From NCBI RefSeq assembly GCF_022049065.2, contig NZ_CP095743.1, forward strand, positions 1,565,001-1,629,000: a stretch of DNA of 64,000 nucleotides. The letters run 5' to 3'. The DNA is from Niallia sp. Man26 (GTDB lineage Bacteria > Bacillota > Bacilli > Bacillales > Cytobacillaceae). Each line of letters starts with the position of its first letter. The first letter of the stretch is position 1. Position numbers and translations under genes: made by a program. The notes under the pieces are model-generated. The model was not told where the DNA came from. It saw only the letters and a list, made by a program, of their open reading frames with translations, and made no database searches. Positions 1 through 6,910 of the stretch are shown here, one piece after another.

Positions 1-115
1 AGATGGATTTTAATAAAAATAATAAAAAAATCTAAGTTCCTATATTAAAAACAAGCAGGGGAAGCGGGGGATTAAGCGAACTTAATAAGTTAATAGCAGT
101 ATTTAGGAGGGAAAC

Positions 116-601
116 ATGAGAAACGAACTTGCAGCAGCATTAAAGTGGAGAGAGGACGGGGAGTATTATAAATCAAGCGGTGTGCTGATGGAATTAGTCC
201 AAAGCTATCCGGAGGATTCGTTTATCCTTTATCAATACGCCTGGAGTCTAGATTTATTAGGAGAAGAAAGGAAGGCAGTGTTATTTTATGAAAAAGCTAT
301 TCAGTTAGGACTTCCCGAAGCGGAATTGGAAGGAGCCTTATTGGGGCTTGGCAGCACATACCGAACATTAGGAGATTATGAGAAGGCAAGCGACATTTTT
401 TCACAGGCAATTCAGAAGTATCCGGCCAACAGAGCACTCCAAGTGTTTTACGCGATGACTTTATACAATCTGGAGAATCACGCAAAGGCGATGGAGTTCC
501 TGCTTACTGCCTTAGTGGAGACAACAATGGATGAAAGTATATTACAGTACAAGAAAGCAATTACCTTTTATTCAGATAAATTGAACGAAACGTGGAAGTA
601 G
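116..601 (+). CDS. Tetratricopeptide repeat protein
   Basis: Soluble 161-residue protein made of helix pairs with TPR spacing. Repeats are seen around residues 35-70 (YQYAWSLDLLGEERKAVLFY) and 75-110 (GLGSTYRTLGDYEKASDIF), each with the Gly/Ala and Pro positions typical of TPRs. There is no signal peptide and no membrane segment. Such proteins act as protein-protein adaptors; the partner is not evident from the sequence. The ATG at 116 has a good ribosome binding site (TAGGAGGGAAAC). The next gene follows 38 bases later on the same strand and may be co-transcribed. Confidence 0.85.
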   Translation: MRNELAAALKWREDGEYYKSSGVLMELVQSYPEDSFILYQYAWSLDLLGEERKAVLFYEKAIQLGLPEAELEGALLGLGSTYRTLGDYEKASDIFSQAIQKYPANRALQVFYAMTLYNLENHAKAMEFLLTALVETTMDESILQYKKAITFYSDKLNETWK

Positions 602-639
602 GGATTTATTAGCTAACTTTTAAGAGGTGTTACTAATAT

Positions 640-1386
640 ATGAAACTATATGGAGACTTTACGGAAGAAGATTGGCTTCATGCTGTTGGCATCCAAAAAC
701 ACCATGTTCCTGATGCTTTAATTGTTCATGGGGAATGGAATCATGCAGATAATATCAATAAGTGGAAGGGAATCTTGAGCCAGGAAATGCTTTTGCCAAA
801 GTGGAATACAGTCATTGGGAGAAATAAGGCTGTCTTAACAGGATTTGCTAATGTATACGGAGGAGCAATGGCTGCAGCAGTTTCCCACCAGTTCGCAGCA
901 ATGGGCACTGACATATTTATCCAAACAGGCTATTTTGGCGGTTTGTCAGCTAAAGTCAACTATGGTGATATTTTGATAGTGACTGAGGCAAAAATGGACG
1001 ATGGAGTTTCAGCTGCTTATTTGCCAGGCTGTGAAACGGTAACATCCGATGAGGAACTGGCAATGAGGGCCATTGAATTTTGCCAGAAAAAAAACTACAA
1101 GTATGTTACAGGCAGTGTTTTGTCTGTGAGCACTCCGTATTTAGAGACAGAAAAGATGGTTCTAGCCTGGTCAACAGCTGGGCATTTAGGTGTTGATATG
1201 GAGTCAGCCGTTACACTTGCTGTTGCGAACAAATTTAACAAAAAAGCAGTCAGTTTATTAAATTTATCGGACCATTTGCTTAAAGGTGATACTTTTTATT
1301 CCTATAGTAAGGAAAGGGAAGCAAAAGAAGCGGAAATAGATGAAAGGATACGAGACATTGCCTTATATTTAGGGAGATCTTTTTAA
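640..1386 (+). CDS. Nucleoside phosphorylase superfamily protein
   Basis: A 248-residue protein of the PNP/UDP phosphorylase superfamily. The Gly-rich stretch FIQTGYFGGLSAKVNYGDI near residue 95 and the GVDMESA motif near residue 190 (the Met-Glu that contacts ribose in uridine/purine phosphorylases) support this. Expected chemistry is phosphorolysis of an N-glycosidic bond in nucleotide salvage, in the cytosol; the exact nucleoside is not predictable. The start has an AGAGGTG ribosome binding site. It lies between the TPR gene and a convergent SMR pair. Confidence 0.8.
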   Translation: MKLYGDFTEEDWLHAVGIQKHHVPDALIVHGEWNHADNINKWKGILSQEMLLPKWNTVIGRNKAVLTGFANVYGGAMAAAVSHQFAAMGTDIFIQTGYFGGLSAKVNYGDILIVTEAKMDDGVSAAYLPGCETVTSDEELAMRAIEFCQKKNYKYVTGSVLSVSTPYLETEKMVLAWSTAGHLGVDMESAVTLAVANKFNKKAVSLLNLSDHLLKGDTFYSYSKEREAKEAEIDERIRDIALYLGRSF

Positions 1387-1392
1387 GAAAAA

Positions 1393-1424
1393 CGAAGAAG
1401 CTCATTAGTTAGCAGGCTTCTTCG
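1393..1424. terminator. Bidirectional hairpin between converging genes
   Basis: Inverted repeat CGAAGAAGC (1393-1401) and GCTTCTTCG (1416-1424). It lies at the 3' end of the phosphorylase gene and overlaps the last codons of the convergent SMR gene. The flanking T-richness is modest. Confidence 0.5.
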
Positions 1425-1752
1425 CTGTTTCTGTCTTTTCTGACCCGTTCAGAAGAAAAACACCGCCAATAATAAGCACAATTCCGCACAGCATGACTGT
1501 GTTCATCAGCTCATCCCATAAAATGACGCCTATTATCGCAGTCGCAGCGGTCCCAACACCTGACCATATTGCATAGGCTAAGCTTAGCGGCAGTGTTTGG
1601 AGCGCTTTTGAAATGAAATAAAAGGCAAGTACATAGCCGATAATTACACCGACAGACGGGAGCATAACGGTAAAGCCTTCTGACAATTTAAGCATTGTTG
1701 TGGCAAATACTTCAGCTATAATCGAGATTGTTAAATAAATATATCCTTTCAC
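1405..1752 (-). CDS. SMR family efflux subunit (EbrB-like)
   Basis: A 115-residue small multidrug resistance protein with four membrane helices. The essential membrane-embedded Glu is visible in the first helix (SIIAEVFATTMLK, residue about 14), and the family motif AYAIWSGVG sits in helix 3. SMR proteins export cationic compounds by proton antiport, often as heterodimers of antiparallel topology. Its partner is the SMR gene just upstream, 19 bases away. It is probably an EbrAB-type pair controlled by the TetR gene at the head of the operon. The C-terminal tail is charged. Confidence 0.9.
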   Translation of the reverse strand: MKGYIYLTISIIAEVFATTMLKLSEGFTVMLPSVGVIIGYVLAFYFISKALQTLPLSLAYAIWSGVGTAATAIIGVILWDELMNTVMLCGIVLIIGGVFLLNGSEKTETAKKPAN

Positions 1753-1771
1753 AATGGAAGTCTCCTTTCAA

Positions 1772-2095
1772 TTAATGAGCTCCGCCAAAATTCAATAAGA
1801 TTACCCCGCCGATGACAAGTAAGAGGCCGATTACTTTTTTGCTGTTGAAGCTTTCTTTATAAAGTACGGCTCCAGCCACCGCCGTCAGTGCTGTGCCAAC
1901 ACCTGCCCAAATTGCATAGGCTGTTCCAATCGGCATGGTCTTTAATGTCAACGATAAAGCATAAAAGGCAATTCCATATCCTAAAGCGACACCAACAGAC
2001 GGTAGCAGCCTTTTGAAGCCCTCTGTTGCTTTCAGCATCGAGCTTGCAAACACTTCACTTATAATGGAAACTACAAGTAGTAAATATGGATTCAT
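1772..2095 (-). CDS. SMR family efflux subunit (EbrA-like)
   Basis: A 107-residue SMR protein with four membrane helices, Glu about residue 13 in SIISEVFASSMLK and the AYAIWAGVG motif. It pairs with the downstream SMR gene. Its start codon overlaps the stop codon of the upstream TetR gene (TAATG arrangement at 2095-2098), so the two are translationally coupled. Paired unequal SMR subunits plus a regulator suggest heterodimeric export of quaternary ammonium-like or other cationic compounds; the substrate is not predictable. Confidence 0.9.
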   Translation of the reverse strand: MNPYLLLVVSIISEVFASSMLKATEGFKRLLPSVGVALGYGIAFYALSLTLKTMPIGTAYAIWAGVGTALTAVAGAVLYKESFNSKKVIGLLLVIGGVILLNFGGAH

Positions 2096-2646
2096 TACAC
2101 ATCCTCCTTCCTTGTCATGAGTGTGAGCTGATCAAGCACTGCTGTTTGCATTTTTTTATCCAATGGAGCAACATGGAGCATTTGCGAGTAGTACAGTCCA
2201 TCAAGGGCGAGACGGATAACTGAAGCTGTCACAGGAGAAATGCCGTCGTTTTCCAATTTTGTTAAAGCTCTTTGATAGCTGTTTGAAATACCTTCAGCTA
2301 CATCCTTATCCAATAACGAGGAAGCCATCACTGCAACATTTAGCTCGGCACGGTTGTATAAATCATCCTTTGTCACTTCAATCATTGCCCTTGTCCACTT
2401 GCCTGTTTCAACGGGGTCTTTTTTTGCGTATTCCGTTAAAGCTGTATCCAAGTCTTCAAATATAGACAAAGCAATCCCCTTTATTAAAGCCTCTTTGCTC
2501 GAATAATGATACAAAAGACCGCCTTTGCTGATATTAGCTTGTTTGGCAACAGCATCCAGGGTTAAGGAGGTAATGCCACTCTCATGAATAATTTGTTTCG
2601 CTGTATCAATAATAAGCCGGCGTTTAACATCAGCTTTTGAATCCAT
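2095..2646 (-). CDS. TetR family repressor of the SMR pair
   Basis: A 183-residue TetR-type regulator. The N-terminal helix-turn-helix is clear (residues about 10-55, ISKGGLLYHYSSKEALIKG), and the C-terminal half is a variable ligand-binding domain. It is the first gene of an operon with the two SMR genes and overlaps the next gene by one base. A palindrome just upstream (2680-2693) is a plausible autoregulatory operator. It would be released by the exported compound. Confidence 0.9.
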   Translation of the reverse strand: MDSKADVKRRLIIDTAKQIIHESGITSLTLDAVAKQANISKGGLLYHYSSKEALIKGIALSIFEDLDTALTEYAKKDPVETGKWTRAMIEVTKDDLYNRAELNVAVMASSLLDKDVAEGISNSYQRALTKLENDGISPVTASVIRLALDGLYYSQMLHVAPLDKKMQTAVLDQLTLMTRKEDV

Positions 2647-2679
2647 TGTAATGTCTCCTTCCTGTTTTTTTATTATTGT

Positions 2680-2693
2680 ACCGTCTGGACGGT
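2680..2693. promoter_or_regulatory. Candidate TetR operator
   Basis: ACCGTC and GACGGT are perfect inverted half-sites separated by TG. The site lies 34 bases upstream of the TetR start on the minus strand, where the promoter should be. Its location and symmetry fit TetR operators; binding by this protein is inferred. Confidence 0.5.
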
Positions 2694-2716
2694 TTTTTGG
2701 TCAATAAAAGAATTTG

Positions 2717-2745
2717 TTGACACTGCTAAGAAAACCTTTTATGTT
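2717..2745 (+). promoter_or_regulatory. Sigma-A-type promoter
   Basis: TTGACA at 2717-2722, a 17-base spacer and TATGTT at 2740-2745. It lies 36 bases upstream of the small Cys-containing gene at 2782. Confidence 0.6.
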
Positions 2746-2781
2746 TTTCCATATATATCTATTCTTATAGGAGGGAAGGAT

Positions 2782-3225
2782 ATGAAAATACGGACATATA
2801 ATGGCTGGATATTGGAAATAGATGTGGAAAAAACAAATAAATTTTACAAAACAGATATAGAGGTGTGTGATTGTCTCTATTGCTGTAATTATGCAGAGGC
2901 GGTCAAAAGTGCCGATGCTTCTGTCACCTCATTTTTTGCTGAGCTTGGCATCATACCAGAAAAACCGGCAGAAGTTTCAGAGTTTGCAATGGAAAACGCA
3001 GAGCTGCATCATTATATAGGCTTTTATCATATTGTCGGCAAGGTTTTGAAGGGCAACACATGTACAATGTCTGATTGGCAGGATCATCATACATACCAGC
3101 TCGGCCCTTTTGAGTTTTGTCTAGCACAGGAAGCAGAACAGGTACAAGCAAATTTTCCTGAGCCCATTCTTCAGCTGAATTTTGAAGTTTTTCTTCCATG
3201 GGTGTTGGAGGAATATCCAGATTGA
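2782..3225 (+). CDS. Uncharacterised protein with CDCLYCCNY motif
   Basis: A 147-residue soluble protein that I cannot assign. Around residues 29-37 it carries a tight Cys cluster (CDCLYCCNY) that could bind a metal or form disulfides. The remainder is acidic and aromatic-rich (LHHYIGFYHIVGKV, FEVFLPWVLEEYPD). There is no signal peptide. It has a good ribosome binding site (TAGGAGGGAAGG) and its own promoter at 2717. The neighbours give no functional hint. Confidence 0.7.
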   Translation: MKIRTYNGWILEIDVEKTNKFYKTDIEVCDCLYCCNYAEAVKSADASVTSFFAELGIIPEKPAEVSEFAMENAELHHYIGFYHIVGKVLKGNTCTMSDWQDHHTYQLGPFEFCLAQEAEQVQANFPEPILQLNFEVFLPWVLEEYPD

Positions 3226-3310
3226 CTGGAAAAATACAAAAAAGTTTACAAATAATGTATAGTTTGAGATAGTGGATTAGCAGTTTAATGAATGTTTTTG
3301 GTGGTGTACG

Positions 3311-3700
3311 ATGGTAAAAAATTATGTTTGGTTTAACTGGCTCATGCTTGCAGTGTTCGGATTATCTACCGTTTTAGCTATTTTTATTGTTTATTTTCAT
3401 AATGGTCTTGCCTTTGCAGAAAATTTTATTTATGGATATATAGTATTTATTTTGCTGTATGCTTTGTACCTCGGTGGTAGTGCTTTAAAATATTGGAGAA
3501 AGGCAAATCGGACAGAAATTAAAAAGAGAATGCTAAAATTCCTCTCTTGGTTTGTTGTGCTTGCCATTATTTCTTTTTTTATTAATAATGTTCTCAAGCA
3601 AGATAATAACGGTGCATACTCTTATTTATTTATCCCGTTGGGCTGCTCATTCGGTATAGTATTTTTGGATGTTCTATTTATGAAGAATAAAGCAAAATAG
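3311..3700 (+). CDS. Small four-helix membrane protein
   Basis: A 129-residue integral membrane protein. Four hydrophobic helices are visible at about residues 9-30, 37-57, 78-94 and 104-122, with a basic cytoplasmic loop (YWRKANRTEIKKRM) between helices 2 and 3. No family is recognised. It sits between the Cys-cluster protein and an ArsR-type regulator on the same strand. Confidence 0.7.
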   Translation: MVKNYVWFNWLMLAVFGLSTVLAIFIVYFHNGLAFAENFIYGYIVFILLYALYLGGSALKYWRKANRTEIKKRMLKFLSWFVVLAIISFFINNVLKQDNNGAYSYLFIPLGCSFGIVFLDVLFMKNKAK

Positions 3701-3774
3701 GTAATTAGAAGTAGCATATCCTTGCAGACATTAGAAAACGGCATTATTATATAATTATAATTTAATGGAAATGG

Positions 3775-4125
3775 ATGATTATAATGTCTAATGAAGAGTT
3801 GGAAGAAACAGCAGCCATTTTAAAGTTATTAGGTGATAAGACTAGGTTGTCCATAATCGGGATGCTGAATATCCATGATTGCTGTGTATGTGAATTTGTT
3901 GACATTTTTCAAATGTCTCAACCGGCAGTCAGTCAGCATTTAAGAAAGTTAAAGGATGCAGGACTTGTGAAGGAACAAAGACGAGGGCAATGGATGATAT
4001 ACTCTCTTGAACGCAATACGAAGTATTTTCCGATGATTGAAGATGTGCTCCGGTATATCCCTGACCAAACGGAAAGATTTACTTGGCTAGAGGAAAATGG
4101 ACTGAGAATTTCATGTGATGCATAA
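3775..4125 (+). CDS. ArsR/SmtB family metal-responsive regulator
   Basis: A 116-residue winged-helix repressor. The family core is evident: LKLLGDKTRLSIIGML, then HDCCVCEFVDIFQMSQPAVSQHLRKLKDAGLV. The Cys-x-Cys in the helix before the recognition helix (DCCVCEF) matches the As/Sb/Cd site of ArsR/CadC-type proteins, so metal or metalloid sensing is likely. No cognate efflux gene is adjacent. A second in-frame ATG at 3784 is possible. The unit ends at the hairpin at 4153. Confidence 0.85.
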   Translation: MIIMSNEELEETAAILKLLGDKTRLSIIGMLNIHDCCVCEFVDIFQMSQPAVSQHLRKLKDAGLVKEQRRGQWMIYSLERNTKYFPMIEDVLRYIPDQTERFTWLEENGLRISCDA

Positions 4126-4152
4126 CTTCATTAAAAAATATAGGTAGCGGGG

Positions 4153-4204
4153 CTCACCGCATATAGCAGAATTTGCAATTGTTATATGCGGTGAGTCTTT
4201 TTTA
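4153..4204 (+). terminator. Rho-independent terminator of arsR-like gene
   Basis: A 13-bp perfect stem (CTCACCGCATATA, 4153-4165, with its complement at 4183-4195) followed by TCTTTTTT. It lies immediately before the ribosome binding site of the DUF418 gene. Confidence 0.85.
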
Positions 4205-4220
4205 TGAAAGAAGGGATGAT

Positions 4221-5336
4221 ATGAATAGCTTAGAGAGAATTCATGAAATAGATATAGTAAGAGGTTTTGCTGTTTTAGGGCTTGCTTTTGCGAATATTGT
4301 GCCGTTAAGCAGTCCCGTATTATATGACAGCTTTCCAAGCAGTCTTTGGACAGGACAAGTTGATTTATTAATACAACAATTATTATTTATTTTCGTACAA
4401 GGAAATTTTTATCCTTTATTTGCTCTTCTGTTCGGATTCAGTTTTATGCTGTTTATGGACAAGGCAGCGGCAAGGGGAAAAAATCCGTACATACTATTTT
4501 CCAGAAGGCAATTCGTTCTACTTTGCATTGGGGCAGTGCATGCTATTTTCATTTGGTACGGAGACATCCTAACCACCTATGCTCTGTTTGGCTTTTTGTT
4601 GCTGCCACTCTATAAGGCGTCTAGTAAGACAATTAGCATTCTGCTAATACTGTTATATTTGCCAAATATGTTGCTGCTTTTTTTATTTATTCATTTTCCG
4701 TATAATCCGGCTGAGTACTTTGATTACGATTACTTACTAACCGTTATTGAAAATTATCAGACAAGTGGAATCACAGCTTTTTTACAAAATTTTTATGATT
4801 GGCTGTCAACCTTTGAGTTTTTTTCTATTGTATATTTATTTCTAAGCATTTTTCCGATGTTTTTAATCGGGGTTTTACTAGCGAAAAATAAATCAACTAT
4901 TATACATATAACGAAGAAGCATGTGTTTGTATGGATTTTGTTTGGAGGACTAGGGTTAGGCTTGAAAATATTGGCTGTGCTGCACCCTGATTCCTTGCTG
5001 TTTATTCAAGCATCTGATGCATTTGGTAATCCGCTTATGTCATTGTTTTATGGGTTAAGTATTTTACTGTTTTTGCAGCTAAGCAAAATGAGTCTAATCT
5101 ATTTCCGTTATGTTGGCAGATTGGCGATTACTAATTATTTAATGCAAAACATTATTGGGTTACTCATTTTTAGAATTTTTTCTTTGTATGCAACAATACC
5201 GCCGTCAAAGTTAATACTCATCTCTTTTGTACTTGCTGTCTGCCAAATTGGCTTAAGCTATCTTTGGTTACAACGTTTTAAACAAGGCCCAGTTGAATTT
5301 TTGTGGAGAAAGTTAACCTACTTTAAAATTTATTAA
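4221..5336 (+). CDS. DUF418/YeiB-type membrane protein
   Basis: A polytopic membrane protein of about 371 residues. The N-terminus EIDIVRGFAVLGLAFANI is the hallmark of the DUF418 family (E. coli YeiB, B. subtilis YrkO/YxaH type). About ten hydrophobic segments follow, and the C-terminal part has the VGRLAITNYLMQ segment of the family. The function is unknown, possibly acyl or small-molecule transfer at the membrane by analogy with related acyltransferases. ATG 4221 is preferred over 4173, which lies inside the upstream terminator, and has an AAGAAGGG ribosome binding site. Confidence 0.85.
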   Translation: MNSLERIHEIDIVRGFAVLGLAFANIVPLSSPVLYDSFPSSLWTGQVDLLIQQLLFIFVQGNFYPLFALLFGFSFMLFMDKAAARGKNPYILFSRRQFVLLCIGAVHAIFIWYGDILTTYALFGFLLLPLYKASSKTISILLILLYLPNMLLLFLFIHFPYNPAEYFDYDYLLTVIENYQTSGITAFLQNFYDWLSTFEFFSIVYLFLSIFPMFLIGVLLAKNKSTIIHITKKHVFVWILFGGLGLGLKILAVLHPDSLLFIQASDAFGNPLMSLFYGLSILLFLQLSKMSLIYFRYVGRLAITNYLMQNIIGLLIFRIFSLYATIPPSKLILISFVLAVCQIGLSYLWLQRFKQGPVEFLWRKLTYFKIY

Positions 5337-5501
5337 AATCTATAGGAAATTCGAATTTGTAGCATTGAATTACACAATAGTCGAAAAGTTTGATTTTTTG
5401 GATTTTTATTTAATATTTTACTAGTTTAGTTGCAAAACCATAGGAAATAAGTACAATGAAGTAGTTGATAAAAATTAGATTATAAAAGGAGTTGAATTTT
5501 T

Positions 5502-5615
5502 ATGAGTAGTCATTATTGCAGTGAACCAGAGCCCGAGTCGACCAAGGGGGAAGTCAATAAGGAGTCATTCCTTCAAATATTGAATGCAAGTAAAATTCAA
5601 CTTGTTTATGGCTAA
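5502..5615 (+). CDS. 37-residue leader peptide upstream of corA
   Basis: A short ORF with a strong ribosome binding site (AAAGGAG, 10 bases upstream) that begins MSSHYCSEPEPESTKGE and ends ASKIQLVYG. It stops 38 bases before the corA start. The alternating Glu-Pro run (residues 8-12) resembles the acidic/proline nascent segments that destabilise ribosomes at low Mg2+ in the Salmonella/E. coli MgtL leader. It is followed by a hairpin that masks the corA ribosome binding site. I infer a Mg-sensing leader, not a functional secreted peptide. The translation start is well supported; the role is inferred. Confidence 0.6.
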   Translation: MSSHYCSEPEPESTKGEVNKESFLQILNASKIQLVYG

Positions 5616-5646
5616 GTTTTGGCTTCCTCATAATTTTTAGAGGAGG
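5546..5646 (+). promoter_or_regulatory. Competing RNA pairings controlling corA translation
   Basis: CTTCCTC (5623-5629) can pair over 7 bp (one G-U) with GAGGAGG (5640-5646), which contains the corA Shine-Dalgarno. The same CTTCCTC can instead pair over 7 bp (one G-U) with GGGGAAG (5547-5553) inside the leader ORF, just downstream of its Glu-Pro codons. The two pairings are mutually exclusive. Ribosome occupancy of the leader would therefore decide whether the corA start is exposed. Confidence 0.5.
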
Positions 5647-5653
5647 TTTTATC

Positions 5654-6592
5654 ATGTTAAACATTTATCTTTCTAACGAAGAAGGAGTACTTAAAGAAAC
5701 GAATACGATTACGAGCGGGTGCTGGATCAACATGGTTGCCCCAACGGAACAAGAGATACAGTTTATTGCCCAGAAGCTTGAACTACCGAATGGATTTTTG
5801 AAAGACTCTTTGGATGAGGGGGAGCGTTCAAGAATTGAAAAAGACGGTGAAGATATTTTGATCATTGTCAACGTTCCAAATGTTACGATGAATGAAAAAA
5901 AGAAACCGGAGTATGATACGATTCCATTAGGAATTATCATTGCGAAAAACTGTTTCGTCACCATTTGTTTACAGGATAATCCGATTTTTCAAGCTTTTTC
6001 TCAAGGGAAAGTCAAGGATTTCTTTACATATAAAAGAACGAGATTCGCTTTTCAAATCCTGTATTCTATGTCTAATGCGTATTTAAAGTATTTAAAACAA
6101 ATCAGCAAAAAGATAGATACGATTGAGGGTCAACTTCTGCAGTCGATGCGAAACAAGGAGTTATTTTCTCTGCTGCATCTTCAGAAGAGCCTTGTTTATT
6201 TTACAACATCACTCAAAACAAATGATATTGTTATGCATAAAATGATGAAAAGCAGATTTTTAAAAATGTATGAAGACGATCAGGATCTCCTTGAGGATGT
6301 TATTATAGAGAACCAGCAAGCGATTGAGATGGCTGAAACACATGCATCTATTTTAAGCAGCATGATGGATGCATTTGCTTCAATTATTTCTAACAATGTA
6401 AGCATGGTAATGAAGTTCTTAACTTCCTTTACGATTGTTCTTTCCTTTCCGACAATGGTTGCGAGCTTTTATGGAATGAATGTAGACATTCCTTATCAAG
6501 AATATAAATATGCCTTTTTTGTCGCTATTTTAATTTCAACAATCTTATCTAGTATTACAGCGGTTGTTTTTTGGCGAAAGAGGTTCTTTTAA
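5654..6592 (+). CDS. corA: CorA-family magnesium transporter
   Basis: A 312-residue CorA-type divalent cation channel. It has a long, charged cytoplasmic N-terminal domain with helices (residues about 1-240), then two C-terminal membrane helices. The first ends in the diagnostic YGMN motif (ASFYGMNVDIPYQEYKY) and a short basic tail (FWRKRFF) follows the second. CorA proteins are homopentamers that carry Mg2+ (also Co2+, Ni2+) into the cell. The ribosome binding site AGGAGG at 5641-5646 is perfect but can be sequestered by the upstream hairpin. The gene ends at a strong terminator. Confidence 0.92.
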   Translation: MLNIYLSNEEGVLKETNTITSGCWINMVAPTEQEIQFIAQKLELPNGFLKDSLDEGERSRIEKDGEDILIIVNVPNVTMNEKKKPEYDTIPLGIIIAKNCFVTICLQDNPIFQAFSQGKVKDFFTYKRTRFAFQILYSMSNAYLKYLKQISKKIDTIEGQLLQSMRNKELFSLLHLQKSLVYFTTSLKTNDIVMHKMMKSRFLKMYEDDQDLLEDVIIENQQAIEMAETHASILSSMMDAFASIISNNVSMVMKFLTSFTIVLSFPTMVASFYGMNVDIPYQEYKYAFFVAILISTILSSITAVVFWRKRFF

Positions 6593-6600
6593 AGTAGACA

Positions 6601-6629
6601 GAGTGCATAATAAGATGCACTCTTTTTTA
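6601..6629 (+). terminator. Rho-independent terminator of corA
   Basis: GAGTGCAT (6601-6608) pairs with ATGCACTC (6615-6622), followed by TTTTTTAT. Confidence 0.88.
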
Positions 6630-6846
6630 TTTTATCCAATAAATTCAAGTAGAGTTACGGATATTTTTAAGGAGAGATTTTCTTACAAAACACATTGACT
6701 GAAAAATCTGAATATAATATACTCCAATTATCGGAAAATTTTTTTTGCTTAAATATTTAAGTGTCACTTCAATTTTTTAAACGGATATGAAGTGGTAACA
6801 AAATATTTGATATTAGGTTAAAAGGGGAGTGGGGAGGAGAAAACAT

Positions 6847-6891
6847 ATGATTACCTCATCTAGGGCAGGCAGAGCAGATAAAAAAATGTGA
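6847..6891 (+). CDS. Possible 14-residue leader peptide
   Basis: An ATG 7 to 8 bases after an unusually strong ribosome binding site (GGGGAGGAG, 6831-6839) opens MITSSRAGRADKKM and then a stop. The transporter start follows 19 bases later. Such a strong initiation site on so short an ORF suggests a leader or a translational coupling device; no conserved motif is recognised. Confidence 0.3.
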   Translation: MITSSRAGRADKKM

Positions 6892-6910
6892 AGATGGAGT
6901 GATATGGATA

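Larger units (their letters stand above)
6593..6910 (+). other. 318-base gene-poor stretch before MHS transporter
   Basis: After the corA terminator the stretch is AT-rich. It holds an imperfect inverted repeat, CACTTCA (6765-6771) and TGAAGTG (6788-6794), a possible operator. It also holds a 14-codon ORF at 6847-6891 listed separately. No RNA family is recognised. Confidence 0.4.
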
